DNA of 64,000 nucleotides, from contig JAJLTO010000012.1 in NCBI GenBank assembly GCA_030568195.1, positions 62,001 to 126,000 of the forward strand. The letters are read 5' to 3'. The notes beneath the pieces were generated by a model. It was given only the letters and a program-made list of their open reading frames with translations, had not been told where the DNA came from and searched no databases. This DNA is from Dipodascopsis uninucleata var. uninucleata. Its lineage: Eukaryota; Ascomycota; Lipomycetes; Lipomycetales; Lipomycetaceae. Positions 54,973-64,000 of the stretch are shown here, piece by piece. Position numbers and translations under genes: made by a program. The stretch's first letter is position 1. Every line of letters begins with the position of its first letter.

Positions 54973-56784
54973 ATGACTAGTAACGAATCAATTCCACTTG
55001 GAAAGTACCTATTCTCACGAATTCGACAGCTCGGCATCACTAAGATCTTTGGGTGTCCTGGTGACTATAACATGCCCCTTTTGGACCATATCTACACTGT
55101 AGATGGACTTGATTGGATCGGTAATTGCAATGAACTCAATGCTGCCTACGCTGCTGATGGATATGCGCGAGTGCGGGGCCTACCAGGTGTTCTTGTCACC
55201 ACATTTGGTGTTGGTGAGCTATCAGCAATAAATGGTATTTCCGGTGCTTTCTCCGAGCATGTTCCTGTGCTTCATATTGTTGGTACGCCGGTCCGACCTG
55301 AAATGGAAAACAGTTTGTGGATGCACCATACTATCCCTGCGGGATCGAATGACGAGGCGCCAGATCACTATATTTATGAACGTATGAGTGAGCCTGTTCG
55401 CTGTGCATCTGCACATCTCGACAATGTTAATACGGCTGCGGATGAGATCGACCGTGTTATCTTCACCTCATGGCGAAAGTCGTTACCTGCATACATTTTT
55501 GTTCCTCTTGATATGACCATGGCGTCCGTGCCAGTTTCAAGACTGGAAACACCGCTGCAATTGGTTATCAAAAACAGTGACTCGAAATTGGATGAAGAAC
55601 TTGCCGATAAGATTCTTGATGCCATCTATTCAGCTAAGAAGCCAGCAATTTTGGCGGATATCCTTGCCCGTCGACACCGTTCCCGCGAATTGGTTATGAG
55701 TCTGGTTGACAAGACTCGTATTCCCTCATTTGCTACCGATATGGCAAAAGGTTTTGTCGATGAAGATCATCCTGCATTTGTTGGCCAATACAATGGAAGA
55801 CTTTCTCGACCTGGCGTCGCGGAAGCAATGGAGGAGTCTGATCTTGTCATTAACATCGGACCACTGCTTACAGATTCTAACACCGGTGGTTTTACCAGGA
55901 ATATATCAGAAGAAAATACCATCATGTTTCATCCATGGTATGTTAATATTCAAGGCAAAAAATATGAGAATCTTCACTTCTTACCTGTCCTTGAGCATAT
56001 TGTAAAGAAGATAGATGCGAGCAAGCTGGCCTGCACTAGATGGGCCGACTCTATCAAGGTTGGAAATGCACCACCAGCAGTGTCTTCTGAAAGTGATATT
56101 ACTACCAGCGATTTCTATACTAATACTGTTACTAAGTTCCTCAAGCCAAATGATATTGTTTTAGCAGAGTCAGGTACTGCGCAATATGGAATTAATGATA
56201 CTGTTTTCCCTACGAATGTCAACTTCACTACACAGCTCTATTATTCTTCCATCGGCTTCACTCTTCCAGCTGCTCTTGGTGCCTGTGCCGCAGTCAGAGA
56301 AATGGAAGAGCAGAACATTGGTCCAAAGATGAGAGTTGTTTTGTTCGAGGGGGATGGAAGTTCTATGATGACCATTCAAGAGCTGTCGACTATTGTTCGA
56401 TACAAGTTCAATCCTGTAATCTTCTTGATCAACAATTCTGGTTATACTATTGAGCGTGCACTTCACGGTCCACACGCCTTGTACAACGATATCGCTCCAA
56501 ATTGGAAATACACTGAGTTATTCAGGATTTTTGGTGGATCTGAAGATAGCTATATTACTAGCAAGGCTAGCTCTAAGAAGGAGCTGGCAGGTATTTTGAA
56601 TAGTGAGGAATTCGAGGCTCAGGAGAACAAAGCACGATTCATTGAAATTGTCATGGGCAAGTATGACATTCCATGGAGGTTGCGCGAGCAGGCTGAACAG
56701 ATGAACAAGCATGTTCAGAAATGGACTACAGAATATTATGCTAAAAAAGGTGAAAAGCCTAGACCACTCATGCTTCATGGCTAA
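54973..56784 (+). CDS. PDC1: Pyruvate decarboxylase
   Basis: Single-exon; 603 residues from the ATG at 54973 (MTSNESIPLGKYLFSRIRQL). An in-frame ATG at 54949 adds eight residues but lacks family similarity. The enzyme converts pyruvate to acetaldehyde and CO2 in the cytosol, using thiamine diphosphate. Catalytic features are intact: the aspartate in FGCPGDYNMPLLD, the cofactor glutamate in NCNELNAAYAADGYAR, tandem His in WMHHTIPAG, the ThDP fold EGDGSSMMTIQELST to FLINNSGYTIE, and the glutamate of GYTIER before HGPHALYNDI. The C-terminus extends beyond the usual end (S. cerevisiae 563). The symbol is by family; a close decarboxylase paralogue is possible, but the active-site set fits true PDC. 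The sequence implies fermentative ability. Confidence 0.92.
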   Translation: MTSNESIPLGKYLFSRIRQLGITKIFGCPGDYNMPLLDHIYTVDGLDWIGNCNELNAAYAADGYARVRGLPGVLVTTFGVGELSAINGISGAFSEHVPVLHIVGTPVRPEMENSLWMHHTIPAGSNDEAPDHYIYERMSEPVRCASAHLDNVNTAADEIDRVIFTSWRKSLPAYIFVPLDMTMASVPVSRLETPLQLVIKNSDSKLDEELADKILDAIYSAKKPAILADILARRHRSRELVMSLVDKTRIPSFATDMAKGFVDEDHPAFVGQYNGRLSRPGVAEAMEESDLVINIGPLLTDSNTGGFTRNISEENTIMFHPWYVNIQGKKYENLHFLPVLEHIVKKIDASKLACTRWADSIKVGNAPPAVSSESDITTSDFYTNTVTKFLKPNDIVLAESGTAQYGINDTVFPTNVNFTTQLYYSSIGFTLPAALGACAAVREMEEQNIGPKMRVVLFEGDGSSMMTIQELSTIVRYKFNPVIFLINNSGYTIERALHGPHALYNDIAPNWKYTELFRIFGGSEDSYITSKASSKKELAGILNSEEFEAQENKARFIEIVMGKYDIPWRLREQAEQMNKHVQKWTTEYYAKKGEKPRPLMLHG

Positions 56785-57156
56785 TTACGTTCTATCTACA
56801 GCAATTTTGAATAAGAGTTATTGACATACCACGTTGTTTTTTAAGTGTTACTTTTTGTTAAACTATGGTTTGTAACCAAGCTAGCCTTGAACATCATTAT
56901 TTTTTTACATCCTTGAACGTATAAATAGTCTTCGATATGATTCATTTCCATATAAGAGAGTAACATCATATATACAGCAGTAGCGTCAAGAGCCATCTAT
57001 ACCAAAAAATACCCAAGCTCGGACAGATGTTACAATGATATCAATAAGAATATTAAGCATCTCCAAACTCCTTCAGATACAGATAATCAAAAACCAAAAC
57101 ACTCAATAACAAGAGAATATATCTAACGTTCGTAAAAAAAGTCAAATTTTCTTGTT
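56785..57156. other. Convergent intergenic region
   Basis: 372 bp between the 3' ends of the pyruvate decarboxylase and ABC transporter genes. Nothing recognisable is seen. Confidence 0.5.
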
Positions 57157-60100
57157 CTAATTTTCTTCTAGAGCTTGAAGCTTCACCAGATCATAATATC
57201 TGCCCTTCTGGGCAAGCAACTGCTGATGAGTTCCGCTCTCAAGCACTCTTCCTTCATCTAACACATAAATTACGTCGGCGCCCTGAACAGTACTTAGCCT
57301 ATGAGCAATCGCGATCGTTGTCCTTCCCTTTGCAGCCTTGTCTAGTGCAGCCTGTACAACTTTCTCTGATTCACTATCTAAGGCTGATGTAGCTTCGTCG
57401 AGTAATAAGATCTTTGGCTTTCGGATTAAAGCTCTAGCGATTGCAATTCTCTGCTTTTGGCCCCCAGACAACAAAGCTCCTTTACTGCCACAAAGAGTAT
57501 CATAACCCTCTGGTAAAGACATAATAAAGTCATGAATGTTAGCTTGTCGACAAACTTCATAAATCTCCTCATCTGTTACATCACTAGATGTTCCAAGAGA
57601 AATATTATACTTGATTGAACCTGCATACAGCATAGGCTCTTGCTGTACTAGTGCAATTGCGCTTCTATAAGATGCGATGTTCAAGTGTGAAATATCAACT
57701 CCGTCAAGGCAAATAGTACCTTTCTGGGGCCTATAAAAAGATTCAATCAATCCAATCGTGGTACTTTTTCCACATCCAGATGAGCCAACAAGCGCAACAA
57801 ACTGTCCTTGTTTAATTGATAAATTAAGACCTCTGAGTACAGCAACTTCTGGTCTAGTTGGATATCTGAAATGAATATTCTTAAATTCAATCTCGCCTTT
57901 AATATCATTCGTTATATGAGCACCCTCTGTACTCCAAGCATCAATGACTGGCCGAGATTCAAGTAGCTTCTCGATATTTCTTCCTGCAGTTACAGCCTTA
58001 CTCATTTCAGGTGCAAAAGTGAAAACAGTAGTCGAAGATTCAGAGCCAAATACGATAATTATAAAAATAACGAAGAATTGAAATAAACTATATTCACCAG
58101 AGCTTACAAGAATTCCACCGTAGTAAAATCCAAGGGCCATGATAAAAAACTGTAGTCCTCTAGAAAGAGAATCGAAAATTGCCGAATATATACTAGCAAC
58201 TCGATCTGTGACGATTTTTTCATTCAAACTATGTCTGTAGTGCTCTAAAATCTCTTCTTCTCGGGTTAAAGTAAGGACAGTTCGAATCGCAGAAGCTGCT
58301 TCACAAGCATAATTAGAAGACTTGGAAGATTCCTTACTGCTAATCTCAGTAAATCTGTTCAAATATTTGAAACGGAAATATCCAACCACCATAACACTAG
58401 GGACAGCGACAGACATGACGAGTCCAAGCTTCCATCCAATAGCAATACACAAAATCAATCCCCCATAAACGATGACTATAGATTCAACCAGTTTGTTAAG
58501 AGTTTCTCCACCAATTGTTTCGACACTTTGCGCATCACTAGCCAGGGAAGACGTAATTGAACCAATCGTATGTTCATCAGAGTCAAAATATGCAATGTCC
58601 TGTCGCAGAAGAGAACGAAAAGACATTGCACGAATACGGCGAGAAAGCTTACTAGATGTATATCCAAACAGAGACCCACCAATTGATCCAGAGATAAAAA
58701 GGGATACGCCACATAAAAATAAAAAGCCAGCAATAGGATAAACAGCTCTTCGAAGCTCGTCTCCATAATAGTAAGGATCTGAATACTTTTGAAAGTCTTG
58801 AAGTGCAAGACCATATAGAATTCCCAAAGCATAATAAGCCATAGCAGTCAAAATACCACTGAGCATAGCAATAGCGTTATAGGTGAATTCCTTCCTGCCA
58901 AGAGACAAAATATAAGATGCAACGCTGAAAGGTGAGAGAAATTTCTCGTCCTTCTCCTCAACATCAGTAGCTAATGCTGTTTCGGTAGTTTTAGTCCTAG
59001 TGATATAATTTGATAGCGGTATGCCACCTGCATTCTTTTCATCAATAGCATTGCCATTAACTTCAATATCATCGTCTGCAGCTTGAGTCTTTTCCAGCTG
59101 CTCGATAGACTGTGCTTGTACTAGACTATAATAATCACCTTTATTTTCCAATAATTCATTGTGTGTACCCTGTTCCAAGATTTCACCGCGTCTCATAACG
59201 ACTATTAAATCGGCATCCTTTATAGTAGAGAGTCTATGCGCAATAACAATAGTAGTTCTATTCTTAGAGGCACGATCAAGTGCCTCCTGTACTACACCTT
59301 CACTTTTAGTGTCTAACGCTGACGTTGCTTCATCTAAAAGTAAGATCTTAGGATTCGAAACGATTGCTCGTGCGATCGCAATTCTTTGCTTCTGACCTCC
59401 AGACATCAAGAAGCCACGCTCGCCAACACTAGTCTCAAGACCTCCAGGTAAATCTTTGATGAAATCCCAAGCATTTGCTTGCTTACAAGCATCAATAACC
59501 AATTCCTTCTTCTCAACATCAGAAGCATGCTCGTACTTGGTACCAATTAAACCATAGCAAATATTTTCATAAATAGAACAGGCAAATAAAGTTGGTTCCT
59601 GAGAAACTAGAGCAATTTGCTGTCTCAACCATCTTATATTAAAGTTCATGATATCATGTCCATCAAGTAAAATCTGGCCAGAAAGAGGATTATAAAACCG
59701 CTCTAGAAGACCAATAATAGTACTTTTTCCAGAACCAGAAGAGCCAACCAAGGCAACTGTTTTGCCTACAGGAACTTTGAGATTGAATTTTCGAAGAACA
59801 GTGACATTTGGTCTAGAAGGATAAATGAAACGTACATCTCTGAGTTCGATCTCACCCTTCACAGACTCTAGAGTCTCTCCTTCACTAGACAATGAATCTA
59901 TAGCAGACTTTCTGTCAATAGTATTGAAGATCTTTGCGGATGCAGCTACACCGGTTGCAATATTAGAGAGATAAGGTGAGATAATTGTAAAAGCGAATGC
60001 TCCTTGGAATAAACACATAATCGCAGTCATCAGTTCAGAAACAGTAAGATTTCCTTCCGTATACAGCCTAGTTCCTTGCCAGTAACAGAGAGTGTCGATT

Positions 60101-61251
60101 GTGAATGTAAAAAGAAAGGTAAATCCCGCTTGAAGACCGCTAGCAATACCGGTACGAATACCCCATTTCTCGGAAGTGTCCAAGTACTTGTCATACGCCT
60201 TAGCCATACGCTCTTGAATTCCAAAAGCCTGAACATTGCGGATAGAAGAGAAAGTCTCTTCAGCTAGAGTACCACCAACTGCAAAGCCTTCCTGGCTCTT
60301 TTCGCTGAACTTAGTAGTAAAATACGATCCGAGATATGACGTAAAAATGATCATAAACACGTCTCCAATAACAATAGAACTAAGAATATACGACTGTGAA
60401 TAAGAAACAGCGACAGAACCCAAAAAGGTACTTGAATGCGAAATAACATAAGAAACTTTCTCAGAAATTGCTTCTTGGATCAAATTAGTGTCAGAGGAAA
60501 TTCTGCTAGTTATTTCGCCTGCACCGAGCTTGTCGAAGTAGCCGATATTCTGACGAAGGGTAGCGGCAAGATAATTCACCTTAATACGAGCGCTAAGGAC
60601 TTCAGCACGATCAATAAAAATATACGACTTGATGAACGTGAGAACAGAGGTAGCGACACCTATAAGTGTTAGATATAAGGCCTGCCGAGAAATAGTACGC
60701 AAAAAATCTTCCATGTAATTATCATAATAGACAGGATCGGTGTACCATTCCCCAGACGTCTCATTGTACATTGAGCCATTATAACTGGTAAAGCTGAGCC
60801 CAAGTGTACTATTCAGAAACTTATAAGGAGCAGATTCATTATAGTATTTGTTCATTCCCATAACAGAAAGATCGGTGAAGTTCTGCGTAGCAGCGCCAAA
60901 GACAACAGCCATCAACGGTCTAGTCAGTCCTTCCAAAATAGATGCAATAATGCCAACGGTCAGAATGAGCTTATCAGTTGCGTCGGCATATCTATATAAT
61001 CGGAAGAAAGATGAACCAATCTTAGGGACATCAATCTGCTTACGTAAAATATCAGCATCACCTTCTGATAGACCTGCAAACTCGTCAGTGAGGCCTTCAA
61101 CGGAGGAATATCCCTTCGTACGCTCGACTACGGAAGACTTGGAAACGAACGAGTCAGAATCCTCCAATTTTTCATGTGAACTTATCAGCGGCGCCTTGTC
61201 GTCACTGTCGTAACCAGCTTTCTCACTGGCATTACCTTTCGCCATGGACAC
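57157..61251 (-). CDS. Full-size ABCB-type (MDR/Ste6-like) ABC transporter
   Basis: Single-exon, 1364 residues in the order membrane domain, nucleotide-binding domain (NBD), membrane domain, NBD. Walker A motifs are GSSGSGKST (about 503) and GSSGCGKST (about 1152). The signatures LMSGGQKQR and LLSGGQKQRIAIARAL are both intact, as are the Walker B motifs ILLLDEATSALD and the H-loops (IAHRLST). Six membrane helices precede each NBD, and the N-terminal 90 residues are acidic and cytosolic. An extracellular loop near 140-180 has several NxS/T sites. Both ATP sites look competent. Relatives include mammalian P-glycoprotein, Schizosaccharomyces Pmd1 and yeast Ste6, so it could export drugs or lipids or a lipidated pheromone. 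The sequence alone does not decide. Its 5' side faces a 2.7-kb gene-free stretch. Confidence 0.95.
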   Translation of the reverse strand: MSMAKGNASEKAGYDSDDKAPLISSHEKLEDSDSFVSKSSVVERTKGYSSVEGLTDEFAGLSEGDADILRKQIDVPKIGSSFFRLYRYADATDKLILTVGIIASILEGLTRPLMAVVFGAATQNFTDLSVMGMNKYYNESAPYKFLNSTLGLSFTSYNGSMYNETSGEWYTDPVYYDNYMEDFLRTISRQALYLTLIGVATSVLTFIKSYIFIDRAEVLSARIKVNYLAATLRQNIGYFDKLGAGEITSRISSDTNLIQEAISEKVSYVISHSSTFLGSVAVSYSQSYILSSIVIGDVFMIIFTSYLGSYFTTKFSEKSQEGFAVGGTLAEETFSSIRNVQAFGIQERMAKAYDKYLDTSEKWGIRTGIASGLQAGFTFLFTFTIDTLCYWQGTRLYTEGNLTVSELMTAIMCLFQGAFAFTIISPYLSNIATGVAASAKIFNTIDRKSAIDSLSSEGETLESVKGEIELRDVRFIYPSRPNVTVLRKFNLKVPVGKTVALVGSSGSGKSTIIGLLERFYNPLSGQILLDGHDIMNFNIRWLRQQIALVSQEPTLFACSIYENICYGLIGTKYEHASDVEKKELVIDACKQANAWDFIKDLPGGLETSVGERGFLMSGGQKQRIAIARAIVSNPKILLLDEATSALDTKSEGVVQEALDRASKNRTTIVIAHRLSTIKDADLIVVMRRGEILEQGTHNELLENKGDYYSLVQAQSIEQLEKTQAADDDIEVNGNAIDEKNAGGIPLSNYITRTKTTETALATDVEEKDEKFLSPFSVASYILSLGRKEFTYNAIAMLSGILTAMAYYALGILYGLALQDFQKYSDPYYYGDELRRAVYPIAGFLFLCGVSLFISGSIGGSLFGYTSSKLSRRIRAMSFRSLLRQDIAYFDSDEHTIGSITSSLASDAQSVETIGGETLNKLVESIVIVYGGLILCIAIGWKLGLVMSVAVPSVMVVGYFRFKYLNRFTEISSKESSKSSNYACEAASAIRTVLTLTREEEILEHYRHSLNEKIVTDRVASIYSAIFDSLSRGLQFFIMALGFYYGGILVSSGEYSLFQFFVIFIIIVFGSESSTTVFTFAPEMSKAVTAGRNIEKLLESRPVIDAWSTEGAHITNDIKGEIEFKNIHFRYPTRPEVAVLRGLNLSIKQGQFVALVGSSGCGKSTTIGLIESFYRPQKGTICLDGVDISHLNIASYRSAIALVQQEPMLYAGSIKYNISLGTSSDVTDEEIYEVCRQANIHDFIMSLPEGYDTLCGSKGALLSGGQKQRIAIARALIRKPKILLLDEATSALDSESEKVVQAALDKAAKGRTTIAIAHRLSTVQGADVIYVLDEGRVLESGTHQQLLAQKGRYYDLVKLQALEEN

Positions 61252-64000
61252 TAACTCGCAACTAATATCAGCGGTAGCTTTATGCTAAAGAAGATATTTA
61301 TTTCCTGCTTACACAACAGTTAATTGTTGCGTTGCGGCTAGAAACGATCAAACAAATGAAATAAAGGGCACAGAAGCGCGTCAAATATTGACTCAGGAGA
61401 GAGAGCGTAAGATGCCGAGAAACAATCTCCAGAGTATGCTGTTAGTATGCGTATAATGACAGGAAAATCGATGTCAGAATAGCTGATCCATATATATACA
61501 GAGGCAGAGCAGCGAGTAGCTTATCTTCGAAATAACTGCTCAGATCATCAGCGATTTAACTTTTCAATACCACCTACGGATCCCTCGAAGCCCTATTAGG
61601 AGAAGGCTCTCACAAACCGAAAATTCCTAGTCGAACTGCAAGATACTCAGGAAAGTAAGTGCCTTAAAGTCTCGTATTTTAACGTTTTGCACAAGCACTC
61701 ATTAAAGTTAGTGAATGATTTTTAAACTGGTGCAAGTGCCACACGCAAGTACCAACACTATACTTGCTATATTAAGCAGAATGTGGCATAGTTATTTGCT
61801 ACATCTGGTCGGCTCTCTGCAGCGAAGTGAACTCTGCAGGCGCCTGTCAAACTGTGATAAGCTCTTACGTATAGTAGCGTGTTTTGGCCACTGCTTATCT
61901 CGATAATGCTCGGATATTAAAAATAACGCGTAGAAAAAGCGAGAACTAGTGGACATAGAGCCCTTAGTCCAGTCAAAGCCGCCCAAACATTAGGCCGTTT
62001 AGTTCAAAGATCACCTGCAATACTGCTTCGAGCACAGACGACTGACCGGCGCGTCTATTGGGCTGCTGCCAGTATCTATTTTGTGGTCGACATAGCATAC
62101 GACTTCGCAGTACGCACAGAGCTGTGTGTCCTGTGCAAGACGACGCAGGAATCGCTATCCAGCACATGGCCCTTAACAGTACTGGTCCTGTGACTGGCTA
62201 CTGTTGCTGGAATGTGTAAGCTTAGTGATTTCTAGACGATGCGCAAAGCACGGGGGCCCGAAAAAAGAAATGCATTAAAAGAAACATAATTGAATACACG
62301 AAATCGAAATACAGCGTGTTCGCTGATGCAGTCATGAATTACTCATGTACATACAGAAGACTCATAATTGCTGAAAGGGGAATAAAATACCATTAATGAG
62401 CGTATTAAGGACGAATAGTTTCGTTTCTACTAGGCGGTAAACGTACCTGGGCGGCACACTGTGTCATCTCATACCCACTAGTAGCCACGATAAGAAGGAC
62501 GAACCCTCAGAACCTGCAGCCATTTTTGAGCCCGCCTCTTCGCTAGCTCCTGTCTTTCGCCCTATCGCTCAGCTTAGTCCTCCACCAACTCCACAGTCCA
62601 TCCCTAACCCCATTCCATACCTGTTGGCTCACTCTGCCGCTGAGCACTCGTATTACGCCATGCGGCGAACGACACTGCCCTATTCCATGGGCAGTCGCTG
62701 GTGTCACGTGAACTGCAGTGGGAGCAGTACGAGACCCACAGGACACAGCGCGCACAAAACCCTCGAGAGCAGACGTGCGCAGCACGTGCAAGCTGTCACT
62801 GGGGGCTGTGTGTGCGTGGGGGGCGCTTAAATGCAGGTTGGACGGAATACGGGCCTAACTGTTTGTCCTTCGGCACGTTTTACGTGCGCCCTTTTAGGGC
62901 GTATTTAGGTGTAATGCGCGAGAGTCTGTTCATCTTCTCGGCAACAACCCTACCTAATGTCCGCCAGATCGTTTATCGCCGAGTCCTGTTTCAGGCCTAT
63001 TGGCAGTATGCGACATTAACGACCTAGTTTGGGCTATGCCACGAATCTATTACAGCTCATATTATGGTGACCAGAAAAGCACTGATCCTGGATAATAACA
63101 CGTCGCTGCAGCCAAGGTTCTCCCTCGTTATGCCTAGGAATCTACAGTTCTGTAAGCTTCGTCAGCTATTCTGTGTTGCTTGAATTCGCAAAGCTGAACA
63201 GCACCTGCAAAACTAATAATGCAGCACCAATTGATATGTGCTGCGCGGGATCGCGACTAATACAGTAATTAATAAGCGTTAACACAGCTAGATACTAATA
63301 TCTTAATAATGTAGTTAAGGGAACGCGGAATCTTTTCATTAAAATATTCGTCAGTCTGAACCTTCCGAGAACCAGCAGTGGCTTACAAAGCTTTAACCTA
63401 TACCAATGAGGAGTTTTTCGCTACTGCTATATATATTATCCTAGCCGCCAGGTGAGGCTATACGCATTTTCTGCTATCAGTTGGGAAACACGATTTTGGG
63501 CTATTACAACTCAAGGCTCCATTTCGTATTTTTCGCCGTCACCGTTTCGGAATTCATACATTTAAGGCACACGTATTTGAGATCGCCGCGTATTCAGTGT
63601 CTGTGAAGTCTGGAGCTGCCACTGCCCTATAGAACAGCCATACTCTAAAATAGCAAGGCGACAACTACGTATATACGTCAGTCGTTCCCCAAGCCAAAAT
63701 TATATATAGCTAGTTAAATATACTTTAAGCCATTTTAGCGCTCGTATCTATTCAGGCAGCTGCACTGAATCGGGGAGCACTGGGCATTGTTATTAAGGAC
63801 TTCTCACACATCGCCAGGGATTATATATAGCTTCGCACTCTAAAAGATTTGGTTCTTATAGAAAAGTAGGGTCACCCTGCTTCCGACATCTTAACCGTCT
63901 CAATAGAAGTATATTATTTACTAGATTCCCGTCGAATCCTTTGTGCTATAATTTACATTTTGCAAGGTGCATGTAGTTTTGCTATCAGCTACTCTTCGTT
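61252..64000. promoter_or_regulatory. Long gene-free region upstream of the ABC transporter
   Basis: 2.75 kb to the window edge. Part of it (about 62.4-62.9 kb) is GC-richer than usual spacers. Open frames are short (at most 108 codons at 62701-63027) and of unknown content; overlapping frames on both strands suggest they are compositional. No tRNA or known RNA motif was found. It may hold a large regulatory region for the transporter and for a gene beyond the edge. Confidence 0.4.

Noticed and set aside
62760-62830. Two G-rich runs (GGGGG and GGGGGG) suggested a G-quadruplex.
   Set aside because: Only two adequate G tracts occur close together; four are needed.

Overview
This 64 kb window is nuclear DNA from an ascomycete fungus with a yeast-like gene set. 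The evidence is a set of orthologues found in budding or fission yeast (Grr1, Pho85, Mrd1, Luc7, Mis12/Mtw1, eS12, Rpa43, Mak16, Sec59, App1, Yra1, Rfa3, Pol12, pyruvate decarboxylase), AT-rich spacers, and short introns with GTAAGT/GTATGT-type donors and TACTAAC-type branch sites. Fourteen of the 23 recognised genes are spliced. Two respiratory complex I subunits, a DCAF6/Iqw1-type WD40 protein and a PLK4-type polo-box protein argue against Saccharomycetaceae. They suggest an early-branching, intron-rich yeast lineage (Lipomyces/Trigonopsis-like Saccharomycotina, or possibly Taphrinomycotina). This placement is inference and no species is claimed. I see no tRNA, rRNA, transposon or virus-like element.

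Layout. 1.3-10.2 kb: GRR1 (-), a membrane-associated SDR (+), Iqw1/DCAF6-like (-), 6-phosphogluconolactonase (+). 11.8-17.1 kb: PHO85 (+), a soluble SDR (-), a two-RRM protein (-). 17.1-19.9 kb: a gene-poor, GC-richer block, possibly the upstream region of the RRM gene. 20-28 kb: a PLK4-like protein with a collapsed kinase domain (-), an arrestin-like protein (-), MRD1 (+). 28-32 kb: LUC7 (-), complex I NUKM/PSST (-), a candidate tiny membrane protein (-), complex I B15/NDUFB4-like (-). 33-40 kb: a GT8 glycosyltransferase (+), MIS12 (-), RPS12 (+), RPA43 (-), MAK16 (+). 40-51 kb: SEC59 (+), APP1 (+), YRA1 (-), RFA3 (+). 51-64 kb: POL12 (+), pyruvate decarboxylase (+), a full-size ABCB transporter (-), then 2.7 kb without a gene.

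Functional themes. Several genes serve ribosome production (MRD1, MAK16, RPA43, RPS12); RPA43 and MAK16 share a 239-bp divergent promoter. LUC7 and YRA1 act in splicing and mRNA export, RFA3 and POL12 in replication, GRR1 and PHO85 in nutrient and cell-cycle control. They are scattered rather than forming one pathway cluster.

The most notable points are: (1) the PLK4-like gene, with cryptic polo boxes but only a remnant N-lobe of the kinase domain; (2) a 1,050-nt intron in YRA1 at the same codon junction as the autoregulatory intron of S. cerevisiae YRA1; (3) a GC-AG intron inside the second zinc finger of LUC7; (4) a 31-bp near-perfect palindrome at 19.46 kb.
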